Shown piece after piece: positions 9,640 to 18,613 of a stretch of 64,000 nucleotides of DNA (positions within the stretch are counted from its first letter, which is position 1; each line of letters opens with the position of its first letter). The stretch is taken from NCBI GenBank assembly GCA_022827225.1, contig JAJDTJ010000101.1, positions 1 through 64,000 on the forward strand. The letters run 5' to 3'. The position numbers and the translations under genes were made by a program. Below the pieces are notes generated by a model. It searched no databases. It was not told the DNA's origin and saw only the letters and a list, made by a program, of their open reading frames with translations. This stretch comes from Candidatus Poribacteria bacterium (GTDB taxonomy: Bacteria > Poribacteria > WGA-4E > WGA-3G).

Positions 9640-11062
9640 GGCTTTTCCTCAGTGTTTCTAAGAGTGAAATCGCTGCTGTCTCTCCGCTCCGAATACAGTC
9701 TGGGATACCTATCCCGTGATAGCCATTTCCTGCCAGAGCAAGTCCGTGCAAACGATTCGTGAGTCGTTGTATATCGTTGACGATTTCTTGGTGTCCGACC
9801 TGATACTGCGCCATCGCTTGGGTGTGCTTGCAAACAGTTGCAAACAGAGGAGCATCTTTGATGCCGAGAAGTGGTGTTAAGTCTGCTTGGCAGGCTTCAA
9901 TAATATCTGTTTCGGCGTTTTTAGCCATCGGTTCACTAACGAAGGCGCGTAACAGGACCCTTTCGTCTGGTGCTCGATTCTCAAATTTAATGCTACTGAA
10001 CGAACAACCGATAAGCGACAGGTTTTCCGTGGCTGGAACGACGAATCCCATGCCATCTAACGGGTGTGTAACATCCGAATGTCTGAACGCGAAATTGACG
10101 GTAGCAGACGATGCGTACGGAATCGTGCTGAGTTTCGTGGCGAGTGGTTCTGAAACAGTTTGGAGGAGCGATTTCGTCTGTTGTGCGGGGAGTGCAAGAC
10201 AGAGGTGTTCCGCGTTTAAGGTCTCCCGCGTAGCGAGTGAGATTTGCCATTCGCCGCTGTCCGTATCCTGCTGGATGTGCTCGACACGCGCGTTGAATTT
10301 AATATTGCAGGACAAAGCTTTGACGAGTGCGTCAATGAGTGTCTGCATACCTGTCTTAAACGAGAGAAAGAGGCTATAACGTGGACCGCTGGTGTCGCGA
10401 CTCGTTTCGGCTGCCTGTTTTTTTTGTGCGCGGAGCGCTTTGATAATACTTCCGTGCGTCTTTTCCATCTCCAAAAACCGTGGGAAAGTCGCCTTTAGGC
10501 TTAAATTTTCGGCATCCGAGGTATAGATACCGCCTATCATCGGTTGCGCGATCCGTGTGAAGGCTTCATTGCCGAGGCGGCGTCTGACGAAGTGCGCGAC
10601 GGCTTCATCTATGTCCCTTTCTCGTGGCGGGATAAAGAGGTCTAATGCGATCCGCAATTTACCGTGCCAACTGAAAAGTGGGGTTTTTAGAAACGGTTTT
10701 AGCGAACCCGGTGCCATCATATAAAAACCTTCAGGAACCGGATGTAATGTCCCCTTCCGAAGGACAAAACTCTGTCGGACTTCTGGGTTCGTGCCGATGA
10801 ATTGATCCGCGATGCCTAGTTCTTCACAGAGTGCCTTTGCGGCGGGTTTCGTTGAGATAAAGGCATCAGGACCGTGCTCAATAAGGAAACCATCTCGGGG
10901 TTCTGTCCGAATCACGCCACCGAGGCGTCCTGTCGCCTCAAGAAGCGTAACATCAATCGGTATATCTCGCTGGGCTGCCTCGCGCTGTAATCGATAGGCG
11001 GTGGTCAATCCTGTAACACCGCCGCCTATAACAATAGCGCGTTTTTTATTGCGGGTTTCCAT
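9629..11062 (-). CDS. hemY: protoporphyrinogen/coproporphyrinogen oxidase, HemY (HemG/CgoX) type
   Basis: FAD-dependent amine-oxidase-fold enzyme of 477 residues. The FAD dinucleotide site is near the start (IVIGGGVTGLTTAYRL, then LLEATGRLGG), followed by the HGPDAFIS stretch typical of HemY. The C-terminal FAD contact is in LALAGNGYHGIGIPDCI. It oxidises a porphyrinogen to the porphyrin late in haem synthesis. The upstream in-frame TTG at 11080 was rejected because ATG 11062 has TTGAGGAAGG at good spacing. hemE and hemH are in the same run. Whether it uses protoporphyrinogen or coproporphyrinogen III cannot be told, because no HemF/HemN/HemQ gene is in the window. Confidence 0.92.
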   Translation of the reverse strand: METRNKKRAIVIGGGVTGLTTAYRLQREAAQRDIPIDVTLLEATGRLGGVIRTEPRDGFLIEHGPDAFISTKPAAKALCEELGIADQFIGTNPEVRQSFVLRKGTLHPVPEGFYMMAPGSLKPFLKTPLFSWHGKLRIALDLFIPPRERDIDEAVAHFVRRRLGNEAFTRIAQPMIGGIYTSDAENLSLKATFPRFLEMEKTHGSIIKALRAQKKQAAETSRDTSGPRYSLFLSFKTGMQTLIDALVKALSCNIKFNARVEHIQQDTDSGEWQISLATRETLNAEHLCLALPAQQTKSLLQTVSEPLATKLSTIPYASSATVNFAFRHSDVTHPLDGMGFVVPATENLSLIGCSFSSIKFENRAPDERVLLRAFVSEPMAKNAETDIIEACQADLTPLLGIKDAPLFATVCKHTQAMAQYQVGHQEIVNDIQRLTNRLHGLALAGNGYHGIGIPDCIRSGETAAISLLETLRKSHES

Positions 11063-11116
11063 GGATATTACCTTCCTCAAGAATACATCCGACTACGGTA
11101 CAGTTTAAAATAGCAC

Positions 11117-12073
11117 CTACTCGGTCTGGGAGATGGCTGATTTTTGACAGACAAAATCGGCTAACATGTTAATGAACTTCGGATGGTCACCGACAGTCTC
11201 AGCCCGTATAAAATCGATACCGGACGCTTCCGCTGTCTCATTTGCCTCTATGTCAAGATCGTAGAGTACTTCGACGTGATCACAGAGGAAACCGATGGGT
11301 GATGCGACAATAGTATCAACACCTTCCTCTTTTCGGTCCTTGATCCAATCGTTGATGTCCGGTTCTGTCCATGGTATAGGACTGTTTTCTACTGCGCTTT
11401 GATATGCCAAACCGAACCGAGCCTTTCCAATCTTTTCAGCGACTGCCTCGCCTGTCTTTCTAAATTGTTGTGTATAAGGTGAACTATTCGCAGCGGATTG
11501 CGGAATTGCGTGCGCCGTGAAAACGAGTTCGGCGTGTTCCAACTTGTCGCCGCAAGCGGTTTCAATCATTTCGGCGATAGCACCGACATAACCTTCATGT
11601 GTATACCAGGGATCAAGATAATCGATTGTCGGTTTTTCGCCGTCAACTGCTTCAATGCCTTTTTTAACAGTCTGTTGATACCACTCCCAACTGACTTTCG
11701 ATTGGTGGGGTGCCATAATGATGCCGAGTATTTTACGGTGTCCTTTTTGTGCCATTTCAGCGATGACTTCGCTCAGGTACGGTGTCCAATGTCTAAACCC
11801 GGCATAAACTGGGAGCGGTAGGTCCCGCGCTTGTAGTGCTTTTTGCAATGCCTCGGCTTGTTTGAAAGTCAATTCGTTGAACGGCGAAAATCCACCGACT
11901 CTTATATAATGTGACGCGATATCTTTTACGCGTGCAATTTGAGATTTAGCTGTCCCGACAATCCCTTCAACAAAGCAGTAGGCTTCACCTGGACACATAT
12001 CGTTTTTGTATTTTTGGCAGCATCCGGGTGTGGGACCGCCGAATGCAACAAGTAAAACGCCGTCGTATTTCAT
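11117..12073 (-). CDS. hemH: ferrochelatase
   Basis: 318 residues, typical for the family. It inserts Fe2+ into protoporphyrin (or coproporphyrin). The catalytic histidine is H188 in FTAHAIP and the conserved acidic site is E268 in GFLCDHVEVLYDLD. Odd: near the N-terminus, where most ferrochelatases read LVNLGTP, this one has AFGGPTPGCCQKYKNDMCPG with cysteines C18, C19, C27 and C33, which could bind a metal or an Fe-S cluster. It lies 54 bp upstream of hemY and 11 bp downstream of the MBL/TPR gene, in one co-directional run. Confidence 0.93.
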   Translation of the reverse strand: MKYDGVLLVAFGGPTPGCCQKYKNDMCPGEAYCFVEGIVGTAKSQIARVKDIASHYIRVGGFSPFNELTFKQAEALQKALQARDLPLPVYAGFRHWTPYLSEVIAEMAQKGHRKILGIIMAPHQSKVSWEWYQQTVKKGIEAVDGEKPTIDYLDPWYTHEGYVGAIAEMIETACGDKLEHAELVFTAHAIPQSAANSSPYTQQFRKTGEAVAEKIGKARFGLAYQSAVENSPIPWTEPDINDWIKDRKEEGVDTIVASPIGFLCDHVEVLYDLDIEANETAEASGIDFIRAETVGDHPKFINMLADFVCQKSAISQTE

Positions 12074-12084
12074 TTTGATTTCTC

Positions 12085-13542
12085 CTACGCCATATTGGCT
12101 AATTGTGCCGGCATAAACCGTGCATCAGCGGCGATCGCTTTCGTGAAAGCTTCACGTGCCAAGGTTTCGTTGCCATTGGTACGATGTGCAAGTCCGATAC
12201 AAAAGTATGCCTGCGCGAGTTGTCTCCCCTGAATTCCACAGACGAGCGCTTTATAAATGGAGGCTAATCCTGTGTCGGTTTCATCACCGTTGCGATAGGC
12301 AGCAAGGATGTGATTGTATCCGCGCAAGAGGTGCGCCGGTGCGTAATCGGGGTCTAATTCGATGGCAATATTGATAGCATTTTTTGCCTCAGCGAAGAAA
12401 TCCCCTTTCTCAAGGACGCTTGACACACTACGGGCGGCTTGTGTGAGCAAATTGGCGTATTCGGTCCAGGCGTCAGGTAGGTTCGGATATTTTTGGGTGG
12501 CGGTTTTCAGAACCGCGATCGCCAATCCGAAATCGTTGCCCTCTGCGACCTCTTCGGCGGTTTCTCGGTATCCTTTAAATTCCTGAAGTTTAGATGTTTT
12601 TTGATGGAGTTTCTCGGCATCTGCTGGTGGAATCGCGGAGGGTTTCAGGTGTTGCCAACCAGGTTCTGGATCGTCAATCAAGCCGCGATATACACGCAAA
12701 ATCGCGTAGCGCGGTGTTCCCCAGACCTCAGCAATAGAACGGATCCAGTCCGGTAGGTTCGCCTCCATCTCAGTGAGGAGCTCGGTTAAAGACATTCCCT
12801 GTTCAACATGTTTTCGTACCTCCGTTAGAAAATAGGACTCTATCTGGATTAACAAATCTATTTCGGGGTCCCGTGCTAAGGGGCCATGTCCCGGTAGTAC
12901 ACACTTAGGTGCATACATACGGAGTTCCTTAATTGTGTTAATCCAATCGTGGTTTGCCATGAGTCCTTCGTTCATAACAGGCTGCCCGAAGATTGGAAAG
13001 CTCCCTGTCATGACGGTGTCGCCAGAGATGATACACGCTTCTGCTGGCACCCTAATAGCTGTGGCATCATCCGTCTCCGCTTTCCCTAAATTAACGAGGT
13101 GCAGCGGTTGATTGCCTAAATCGATTTCGGTTTCGTATGGAAATGTCTGCTGTGGCAGGAAGGGTGGGTCGCCTAATGAGAAACCTCTCGAACGCAGGAA
13201 CGCCTCTTGTCGTGGTGCCCGATTCACCATGAAGTCCTTCGTCATCTCGCGTGCGACAACGGTCGCGCCTGCCTGATGGAAGATAGTATTCCCGTTGGTA
13301 TGGTCCCAGTGATAGTGTGTATTAATCGCATATAGTATCGGTTTATCTGTGACGGTCCGGATTGCGTTGTACAGTCGTCGGGCCATCATTTGGTTTACCT
13401 GTGTATCAATCACGGCAACGCCATTATCTCCAATAATAACAGAAGAGTTGACGATATTACGGAACAGATACACTCGATCTGTTATTTTAACGAGTTCGCC
13501 GTATTGTCGTGGTGCAAATGGATTCTCTGGAATGTTTTTCAT
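12085..13542 (-). CDS. metallo-beta-lactamase-fold hydrolase with C-terminal TPR region
   Basis: 485 residues. The N-terminal half has the MBL signature H76-x-H78-x-D80-H81 in THYHWDHTNGN, followed by SGDTVMTG and GHGPLARD, as expected for a di-metal hydrolase. The C-terminal part (about 320-485) has helical repeats such as PDAWTEYANLL and YFCIGLAHRTNGNETLAREA, which look like tetratricopeptide repeats. No signal peptide, so likely cytoplasmic. It sits between hemE and hemH with gaps of 8 and 11 bp, implying co-transcription with haem genes. Its link to haem synthesis is unknown; quinoprotein-relay-type MBL proteins are an alternative comparison. Confidence 0.85.
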   Translation of the reverse strand: MKNIPENPFAPRQYGELVKITDRVYLFRNIVNSSVIIGDNGVAVIDTQVNQMMARRLYNAIRTVTDKPILYAINTHYHWDHTNGNTIFHQAGATVVAREMTKDFMVNRAPRQEAFLRSRGFSLGDPPFLPQQTFPYETEIDLGNQPLHLVNLGKAETDDATAIRVPAEACIISGDTVMTGSFPIFGQPVMNEGLMANHDWINTIKELRMYAPKCVLPGHGPLARDPEIDLLIQIESYFLTEVRKHVEQGMSLTELLTEMEANLPDWIRSIAEVWGTPRYAILRVYRGLIDDPEPGWQHLKPSAIPPADAEKLHQKTSKLQEFKGYRETAEEVAEGNDFGLAIAVLKTATQKYPNLPDAWTEYANLLTQAARSVSSVLEKGDFFAEAKNAINIAIELDPDYAPAHLLRGYNHILAAYRNGDETDTGLASIYKALVCGIQGRQLAQAYFCIGLAHRTNGNETLAREAFTKAIAADARFMPAQLANMA

Positions 13543-13550
13543 GCATGTTC

Positions 13551-14630
13551 CTACAACGTTTTTGCGATATTGACAAAATGCTTAACGTTTTCAAAAGGTG
13601 TGTCTCTGTGAAGTCCATGGCTTAAGTTGAGTATATGCCCCGTCTTTCTGCCTTGTTGCAAACAGGTTTTGACAGCTGCCGTGATGTCGTCTGGTGTTCC
13701 ATCTCGGAGGATATCGTTATCGACGTTGCCTTGAAAAGCGACGGTGCCGTCTGTTTCGGCTTTAGCTTTACTGAGGTCAACGCATTTTCCGATGCTCAGT
13801 ACATCTGCGCCACTTCGGTGCATTAAATCGAGGTAAGTACACTCTTTGGCGAAAAGTATGCTGGGTGTCTCTGGGTTGAGTGCCTCGAAAATTTGCTGGT
13901 GATACGGGAACGCGAAATCGGTGTACAGGTGTCTGGGCAAGACATCAGCAATAGACTCAAAAAGTTGGACGATCTGAGCGCCGTTGCTAATTTGGTAGTT
14001 CAAATAATTAACAGTCATCTCTGTTAGTTTGTTTAGCAGCCGATGCATAAGTTCAGGTGTCTCTTCGATCATTTGAAAAACAGGTTCGGCTTTCTCGGAT
14101 ACGCCGGTGCCACGTTTGATAGGACTCTCGCCAGCAATGAGGAAAAATGCGAGTGTCAAAGGTGCGCCAGCAAATCCGATGAGCGGTAGTTCACCGTTTA
14201 AGGTTTCGCGGAGTCTACGGATAACGTTTCCTGTAAACGTTAACTGTGCCGGGGGATCATCAACCGGTAGTAGAGCGTCGACTTGTGCTGGTGTCCGAAT
14301 TGGCGGCTTTAAGATAGGACCTGGGTCAAATCGGAAATGTGCGCCCATGGGTGCGAGTGGCGTGAGTATATCTTTGTAGACGATGATCGCATCGACACCG
14401 ATGCGTTTGGGGAGCAGTGATATCTTGACTGCGGATTCAACATCGGTCTCTGACATCGGTGCGGGACAGGTTCGGAAAAGTTGTTCTAAAGGGAGGTTGA
14501 GTTCTTCCCGCATCCGCCGATAAAGAGGGTCTGATCTGCCAGCCTGCCGCATCATCCATACCGGTACGCGTTCGACAGGTAGGCATCGTGCTGCGCGAAG
14601 GAGTAAGTCGTTTTTTGATTGTTGTTGCAT
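13551..14630 (-). CDS. hemE: uroporphyrinogen decarboxylase
   Basis: 359 residues, normal length. It decarboxylates the four acetate side chains of uroporphyrinogen III to give coproporphyrinogen III. The N-terminal signature PVWMMRQAGR is intact, with GVDAIIVYKDIL and GFAGAPLTLA following. The C-terminal signature reads LNLSHGLHRDTP where most family members have NLGHGxxPxTP, a mild divergence. First of the three haem genes in the run. No strong Shine-Dalgarno precedes the ATG; the gap to the upstream gene is 18 bp, so translational coupling is possible. Confidence 0.95.
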   Translation of the reverse strand: MQQQSKNDLLLRAARCLPVERVPVWMMRQAGRSDPLYRRMREELNLPLEQLFRTCPAPMSETDVESAVKISLLPKRIGVDAIIVYKDILTPLAPMGAHFRFDPGPILKPPIRTPAQVDALLPVDDPPAQLTFTGNVIRRLRETLNGELPLIGFAGAPLTLAFFLIAGESPIKRGTGVSEKAEPVFQMIEETPELMHRLLNKLTEMTVNYLNYQISNGAQIVQLFESIADVLPRHLYTDFAFPYHQQIFEALNPETPSILFAKECTYLDLMHRSGADVLSIGKCVDLSKAKAETDGTVAFQGNVDNDILRDGTPDDITAAVKTCLQQGRKTGHILNLSHGLHRDTPFENVKHFVNIAKTL

Positions 14631-14648
14631 ACGGAGCGCATCTACCTT

Positions 14649-14969
14649 TCAAATTCCGCGATTCTGACGTCGTTCTAGGAACTGCCGTAGTTTGGCAAAA
14701 CTTTTAACGTTTTTCATAATTCTACCGCTCTCTCGCTCCTCAAGATAGAGGAGAAACCCCATAACATAAAGGCTCACCAGAAATAGTAGAAGCCCTGAAA
14801 TGCATCGTCCAACTGCTGAATAATTGGCTTGCAAACTGAGGTAGGGGGTGACCGCCTCGGGTGAGTCCTGCTGAGGCCACTCCACCGAGACAAAGTCCCC
14901 CAACCCCGTTATCCCGAGCGATAGAAAAACGATTGAAAGGACAAAAACGATAAAAAATGGAATACCCAT
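14649..14969 (-). CDS. small two-helix membrane protein
   Basis: 106 residues with two hydrophobic helices (about 3-25 and 56-76) and a basic C-terminal tail (KNVKSFAKLRQFLERRQN). Family not recognised. It lies 12 bp after the dehydrogenase gene and 18 bp before hemE, so it is part of the same transcript. Confidence 0.65.
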   Translation of the reverse strand: MGIPFFIVFVLSIVFLSLGITGLGDFVSVEWPQQDSPEAVTPYLSLQANYSAVGRCISGLLLFLVSLYVMGFLLYLEERESGRIMKNVKSFAKLRQFLERRQNRGI

Positions 14970-14981
14970 GTTACGTCCCGT

Positions 14982-16052
14982 TTAGGTTGATACTTTTATC
15001 AACCCTTTCGTACAACCATCTTCTCGATTTCGGACTTTCGTTATCCCTTCAACGAGCGATTCAAGCGAGAATTCGTGGCTAATAATTTTGTCCATGTTGA
15101 CATCACCACTGGAAATGAGTTGTACGGCTTCTTCCCATGTATCGGGTGCGAGCCAAGAGAACCGAATTGTTTTATCCATAAGAATGGTATCAAGGATCGG
15201 TACCTCCATCACGTCTGTGTCGCCGGGGAGTCCGAAGATGACGACGGTTGCGTGCCGTCCGGTCACGTTGAGTGCGGTATGGATTGCGTCGAGTGAGCTG
15301 GTAGCCGTAATTGCGCGGTCTGCTAATTCGCCGTTATTGAGTTCCTCAATTGCGGCACCGAGGTCTTCAACATAGTGTGGTGAGTTGGTATCACTGACGT
15401 TTACAACCACGTCTGCTCCGAGTTCTTTACCACACTCCAATCGGTAATCTCGAGTCCCGACAAGTAGTACATTTTTCAGGCCGCGGCTTTTCAGGACTTG
15501 CACCATCATGAGCCCGATGGGTCCCGGTCCGAAGACGACAGCCGTTTGTCCTTCTTCAGCCTTAAGGTTGTTAACAGCATAGAGTCCGCAGGCGAGCGGT
15601 TCTGTTAAGGCGCCTTGATCATAAGTAACGTTATCGGGGAGTTTGACAGTCCAGCGATAATCGGAGACCGCGTACTCTGCGAATCCACCATCAACACCTA
15701 CACCCAAGACCCGCTTTTCAGGACACAAGTTGGACAACCCTTTTTTGCTCCAGAAGGAGTCAGGGTTTGATTGGACGGGGTTGACAACAACTCGGTCTCC
15801 CACTTTGAATCCACCTTTTGTTCCTGCTTGATTACCGACTTCAACGACTTCGCCGGTAAACTCGTGTCCAAGGATAAGGGGTCCTTTTCCATCGTCTGTT
15901 TCGAGTGAACTGTTACCGAAATAGTATGCAACATCCGAACCACATATCCCTACCGAACGCACCTGAACCAACAGGTCGTTGTCGCCGGCTTGCGGGACGG
16001 GTCGGTCTTCAAGGTTCATTGATTCGGGTTCATAAAAAATTTGCGATTTCAT
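14982..16052 (-). CDS. zinc-type alcohol/polyol dehydrogenase (MDR superfamily)
   Basis: 356 residues. The catalytic zinc site is visible: cysteine in GICGSD, histidine and glutamate in GHEFTGEVVEVG, and LTEPLACGLYAV. The NAD(P) site is in VVFGPGPIGLMMV. It is most like the sorbitol/threonine dehydrogenase branch. The structural-zinc loop, which normally has four cysteines, keeps only one (NLCPEK), so that zinc is probably lost. Substrate unknown. First gene of the run leading into the haem genes; ATG preceded by AAGGAGGCAG-like Shine-Dalgarno. Confidence 0.85.
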   Translation of the reverse strand: MKSQIFYEPESMNLEDRPVPQAGDNDLLVQVRSVGICGSDVAYYFGNSSLETDDGKGPLILGHEFTGEVVEVGNQAGTKGGFKVGDRVVVNPVQSNPDSFWSKKGLSNLCPEKRVLGVGVDGGFAEYAVSDYRWTVKLPDNVTYDQGALTEPLACGLYAVNNLKAEEGQTAVVFGPGPIGLMMVQVLKSRGLKNVLLVGTRDYRLECGKELGADVVVNVSDTNSPHYVEDLGAAIEELNNGELADRAITATSSLDAIHTALNVTGRHATVVIFGLPGDTDVMEVPILDTILMDKTIRFSWLAPDTWEEAVQLISSGDVNMDKIISHEFSLESLVEGITKVRNREDGCTKGLIKVST

Positions 16053-16137
16053 TATCTATCTGCCTCCTTAAGTCTTAATCGATGCAGTTATTTTAGCATG
16101 TCTATATTATATTTTGCAATTCAATTTAAATCAATAT

Positions 16138-16980
16138 TTAGAAGATGAACCGCATCTCTAAAAGTAAAAATCGGCTGCAAAATTCGCCGAGGAAGACTGT
16201 GATTATAGCGATAAAAAGAAAACCTGTTGCAGCGCGCGTTGCGCCGAGCACGTCCCGGGCAACAGATTTAGGACGTAAGCAGTCCCAGGTAATGAAATAG
16301 AGAAGTAAGGTCCCCGTAACGCCTATAAGCAGTCGCATCGCGAAGATGATTTGGTAGAAGAGGTTAAAAGGGACAACATCTGTGGATTGCTGTCTCAAAA
16401 AAATGCTCACACAGAGGAGCAGTGTCACACCTGAGAGGGTAGAAATTAAGACGGTATTAAAGCGTTTAAGGTAAACCACAGGCAGATCGGGTGTTACGAG
16501 ATACCAGTGTCCAAACCACATCCCGCTGTGGACTGTGCCGAGTAGTGCAGCCGCTGTCAAGAATTGCAGCGGAAGTAGAACCGCCTCTCCCGGAAGCTCA
16601 ACAATTTGGAAGTAACGTTGGGCGCTGAAAACAATCCATACTGCCCCAAAAATTGACGCCCCAATGAACAACGTTTGCGTAAGCAGTGGACGCTTAAACC
16701 ACCAACTCAGCGTATAAACGAGAACGAGAAGAACAAAAGAAATTACTAAAGCAGATTCAAGGTTCTGCCAAAATCCAAAAAAACTGAGAAATGTGACGGG
16801 TTGTTGATGGAGTGCTAAGTCTGCACAACGGGATAAACCGCTGACAAGCAGGTATATGCCGCCCATTAGACGATAGAAATTTTCCCCGACTAACCCTTTC
16901 GGGACGAGGCTTAGGAGAACAAATCCACCGACTGCAAGTTGGCTGAAAACGAGATAAAAAACATCAAGGATGCTGAACAT
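16138..16980 (-). CDS. multi-pass membrane protein of unknown function
   Basis: 280 residues with about eight hydrophobic segments spread over the whole length, so an integral membrane protein. A conserved-looking polar stretch (HSGMWFGHWYLVTPDLP, about residues 151-167) has two histidines that could bind a metal or haem. I do not recognise the family. It occupies the position downstream of rplL where rpoB usually lies, 165 bp away on the same strand. Confidence 0.7.
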   Translation of the reverse strand: MFSILDVFYLVFSQLAVGGFVLLSLVPKGLVGENFYRLMGGIYLLVSGLSRCADLALHQQPVTFLSFFGFWQNLESALVISFVLLVLVYTLSWWFKRPLLTQTLFIGASIFGAVWIVFSAQRYFQIVELPGEAVLLPLQFLTAAALLGTVHSGMWFGHWYLVTPDLPVVYLKRFNTVLISTLSGVTLLLCVSIFLRQQSTDVVPFNLFYQIIFAMRLLIGVTGTLLLYFITWDCLRPKSVARDVLGATRAATGFLFIAIITVFLGEFCSRFLLLEMRFIF

Positions 16981-17145
16981 TAGGGTCTCGCCGTAATTGC
17001 GTTGTGCTGATTGTTTTCCACAAAAAACGGAAACCCATCACAGTTCACCGTAGCGTATCGCTATACTTAAGAACCATAATGGGTCTACCTATGGTGCGCG
17101 GTTCGATCGCGTACTCTCTATTAAATGTGGAAAGTGTATCTCCAA

Positions 17146-17547
17146 TTAGATAATTTCGACGACTGCGCCAAGTTCCTCAAGTTGCTCTTTCGCCTTCTCG
17201 GCATCCTCTTTAGAGACACCTTCTTGAATGACGACAGGGGCGGATTCAACCTTCTCCTTGGCTTCTTTCAAGCCGAGTCCGGTGAGTGCGCGAACCTCTT
17301 TGATAACAGGAATCTTTTGGGCACCGAATTCTTTGAGTTGTACATCAAATTCGGTTTTCTCTTCGGCTGCCTCTTCTTCGGCAGCTTCGCCTGGCATTAC
17401 CCCTGGTACCATACCCGGCATAGCGACTGCGGGTGCTGCGGAGGCACTGACTCCAAATTTATCTTCTAATGCTTTGACGAGTTCGGAAAGTTCCAAAACC
17501 GTCATATTGCTGATTTCATCAATCATTTTTTCCAAATCTGCGGCCAT
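17146..17547 (-). CDS. rplL: 50S ribosomal protein L7/L12
   Basis: 133 residues, slightly longer than the usual 120-125. The N-terminal dimerisation helix domain is followed by a hinge rich in Ala, Gly, Pro and Met ([19 protein letters not shown]) and the C-terminal domain ([20 protein letters not shown] ... [12 protein letters not shown]) that recruits translation factors. The methionine/glycine-rich hinge is unusual. SD AAAGGAAA precedes the ATG. It is separated from rplJ by 211 bp holding an inverted-repeat element, and rpoB does not follow. Confidence 0.97.
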   Translation of the reverse strand: MAADLEKMIDEISNMTVLELSELVKALEDKFGVSASAAPAVAMPGMVPGVMPGEAAEEEAAEEKTEFDVQLKEFGAQKIPVIKEVRALTGLGLKEAKEKVESAPVVIQEGVSKEDAEKAKEQLEELGAVVEII

Positions 17548-17586
17548 TTTTTTTTCCTTTCTAAATAAGTAATACTATAGTGGATT

Positions 17587-17740
17587 TCAGAATTAATGAG
17601 ACACTTTACAACGGACGAGGGAACCTTGAAGAAATCCGCAGAAATCCGCAGAAATACCCTATCAAATACCCCTATCAAAAACCCCCTACGATGGGTAGCC
17701 GAGGGGTGGTCCCGCAATCACTGAAATGTCTCTTTAATTA
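17587..17740. repeat. inverted-repeat (MITE-like) insertion between rplJ and rplL
   Basis: The imperfect terminal repeats AATTAATGAGACACTTT (17591-17607) and GAAATGTCTCTTTAATTA (about 17723-17740) bound a non-coding stretch. It holds short internal direct repeats (GCAGAAATCC, CTATCAAATACC) and the string CAAAAACCCCCTACGA, which recurs at about 49239-49254. It lies inside the rplJ-rplL transcript. Confidence 0.6.
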
Positions 17741-17758
17741 TTAACTTTACTATAAACG

Positions 17759-18325
17759 TTAGGCGTTTTCTGCCTCTTTCTTCTGTTCGGCGACCTGTGT
17801 CAGCACGGAGGTCACCTGCCGGACGGTTCCATTGAGTACATTTACCATCCCAGTCATGGGCGATCCCTGATGGAGCGTTCGTACAAGTCCAACAAGGGGT
17901 GCGCTGACAAGCCCGACGGTTTTAGCGACTAAGACCTCATAAGACGGCATATCTTGGAGTGCTTCAACACCGTCTATGTCAATCACTTGTGTTCCGAGGA
18001 TTCCGCCTTTAATTTTCAGGTCTTCGTGTTCCTCGCTAAATGCAAGCAAGACTTTTGAAGAGGTCGCTGGGTCTGTGCCTGCGGCGATCGCTGTATTCCC
18101 TTTGAGGAACGGCTCCAGCCCTTCAATACCTCTCTCTTGTGCGACAACGTTCACTAATGTGTTCTTGCAGACCTTGTATTGGATATTTGCTTCCCGAAGT
18201 TGGTTTCGCAGTTCGTTGGTTTCTGCGACAGAAAGCCCCTGAAAGTCTGTTAAGAGAACGACATCGGCACTCTCAAAAATCTCACGAATCTGTTCTGCTT
18301 GCTGAACATTCGCCTGATTCGGCAT
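17759..18325 (-). CDS. rplJ: 50S ribosomal protein L10
   Basis: 188 residues, a little longer than the usual 165-175. It anchors L7/L12 dimers to the ribosomal stalk. Recognisable core: LLTDFQGLSVAETNELRNQL, YKVCKNTLVNVV and LKGNTAIA. The extension is at the C-terminus (VTSVLTQVAEQKKEAENA), a helical region that binds L12 dimers. SD AAAGGAG precedes the ATG. An L10 leader with a terminator hairpin lies just upstream and should set its expression together with rplL. Confidence 0.96.
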   Translation of the reverse strand: MPNQANVQQAEQIREIFESADVVLLTDFQGLSVAETNELRNQLREANIQYKVCKNTLVNVVAQERGIEGLEPFLKGNTAIAAGTDPATSSKVLLAFSEEHEDLKIKGGILGTQVIDIDGVEALQDMPSYEVLVAKTVGLVSAPLVGLVRTLHQGSPMTGMVNVLNGTVRQVTSVLTQVAEQKKEAENA

Positions 18326-18416
18326 GTATCAGCTCCTTTCTACGTGAGTTATACGGAAACCGTCTTGTGTTGTTTCGGTTCCATACAAACTGGTTAATCG
18401 GATATACGCTTACATG

Positions 18417-18443
18417 CAAAAAGCCTCCAGGTGCCTGGAGGCT
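18417..18443 (-). terminator. intrinsic terminator/attenuator before rplJ
   Basis: AGCCTCCAGG and CCTGGAGGCT form a perfect 10-bp stem with a very short loop, followed on the minus strand by TTTTTGC. It lies 92 nt before the rplJ start, so it can act as an attenuator within the operon. Confidence 0.85.
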
Positions 18444-18590
18444 CACATAAAAGGAAAAAACAATAACGGTGGATAACACTCCGTCTGCGTTCCGACGACG
18501 CACCCGCTGTTTCGATTCCATTCAAGCCTCGGTAGGCAATTAAGCCGTTGGCACCTACGTTCTACGACTCTATTTGGTTGTCAAGACTTT
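18417..18590 (-). ncRNA. ribosomal protein L10 leader with terminator
   Basis: The 288-bp gap between rplA and rplJ carries the L10-leader core on the minus strand (18519-18566): GTAGGTGCC ... GGCTTAAT ... TGCCTACCGAGG, matching the conserved L10-binding element of the Rfam L10 leader family from memory. Downstream an intrinsic terminator hairpin (18422-18443) is followed by a T-run. L10 (or L10-L12) binding to such leaders is known to reduce expression of rplJ-rplL. Confidence 0.85.
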
Positions 18591-18613
18591 TGCTATATCG
18601 TACCCCGTTCCGT

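Noticed and set aside
16981..17145. Intrinsic terminator after rplL
   Set aside because: Only weak pairings (CCCAT/ATGGG) and a T-run not directly joined to a stem; not good enough to call.
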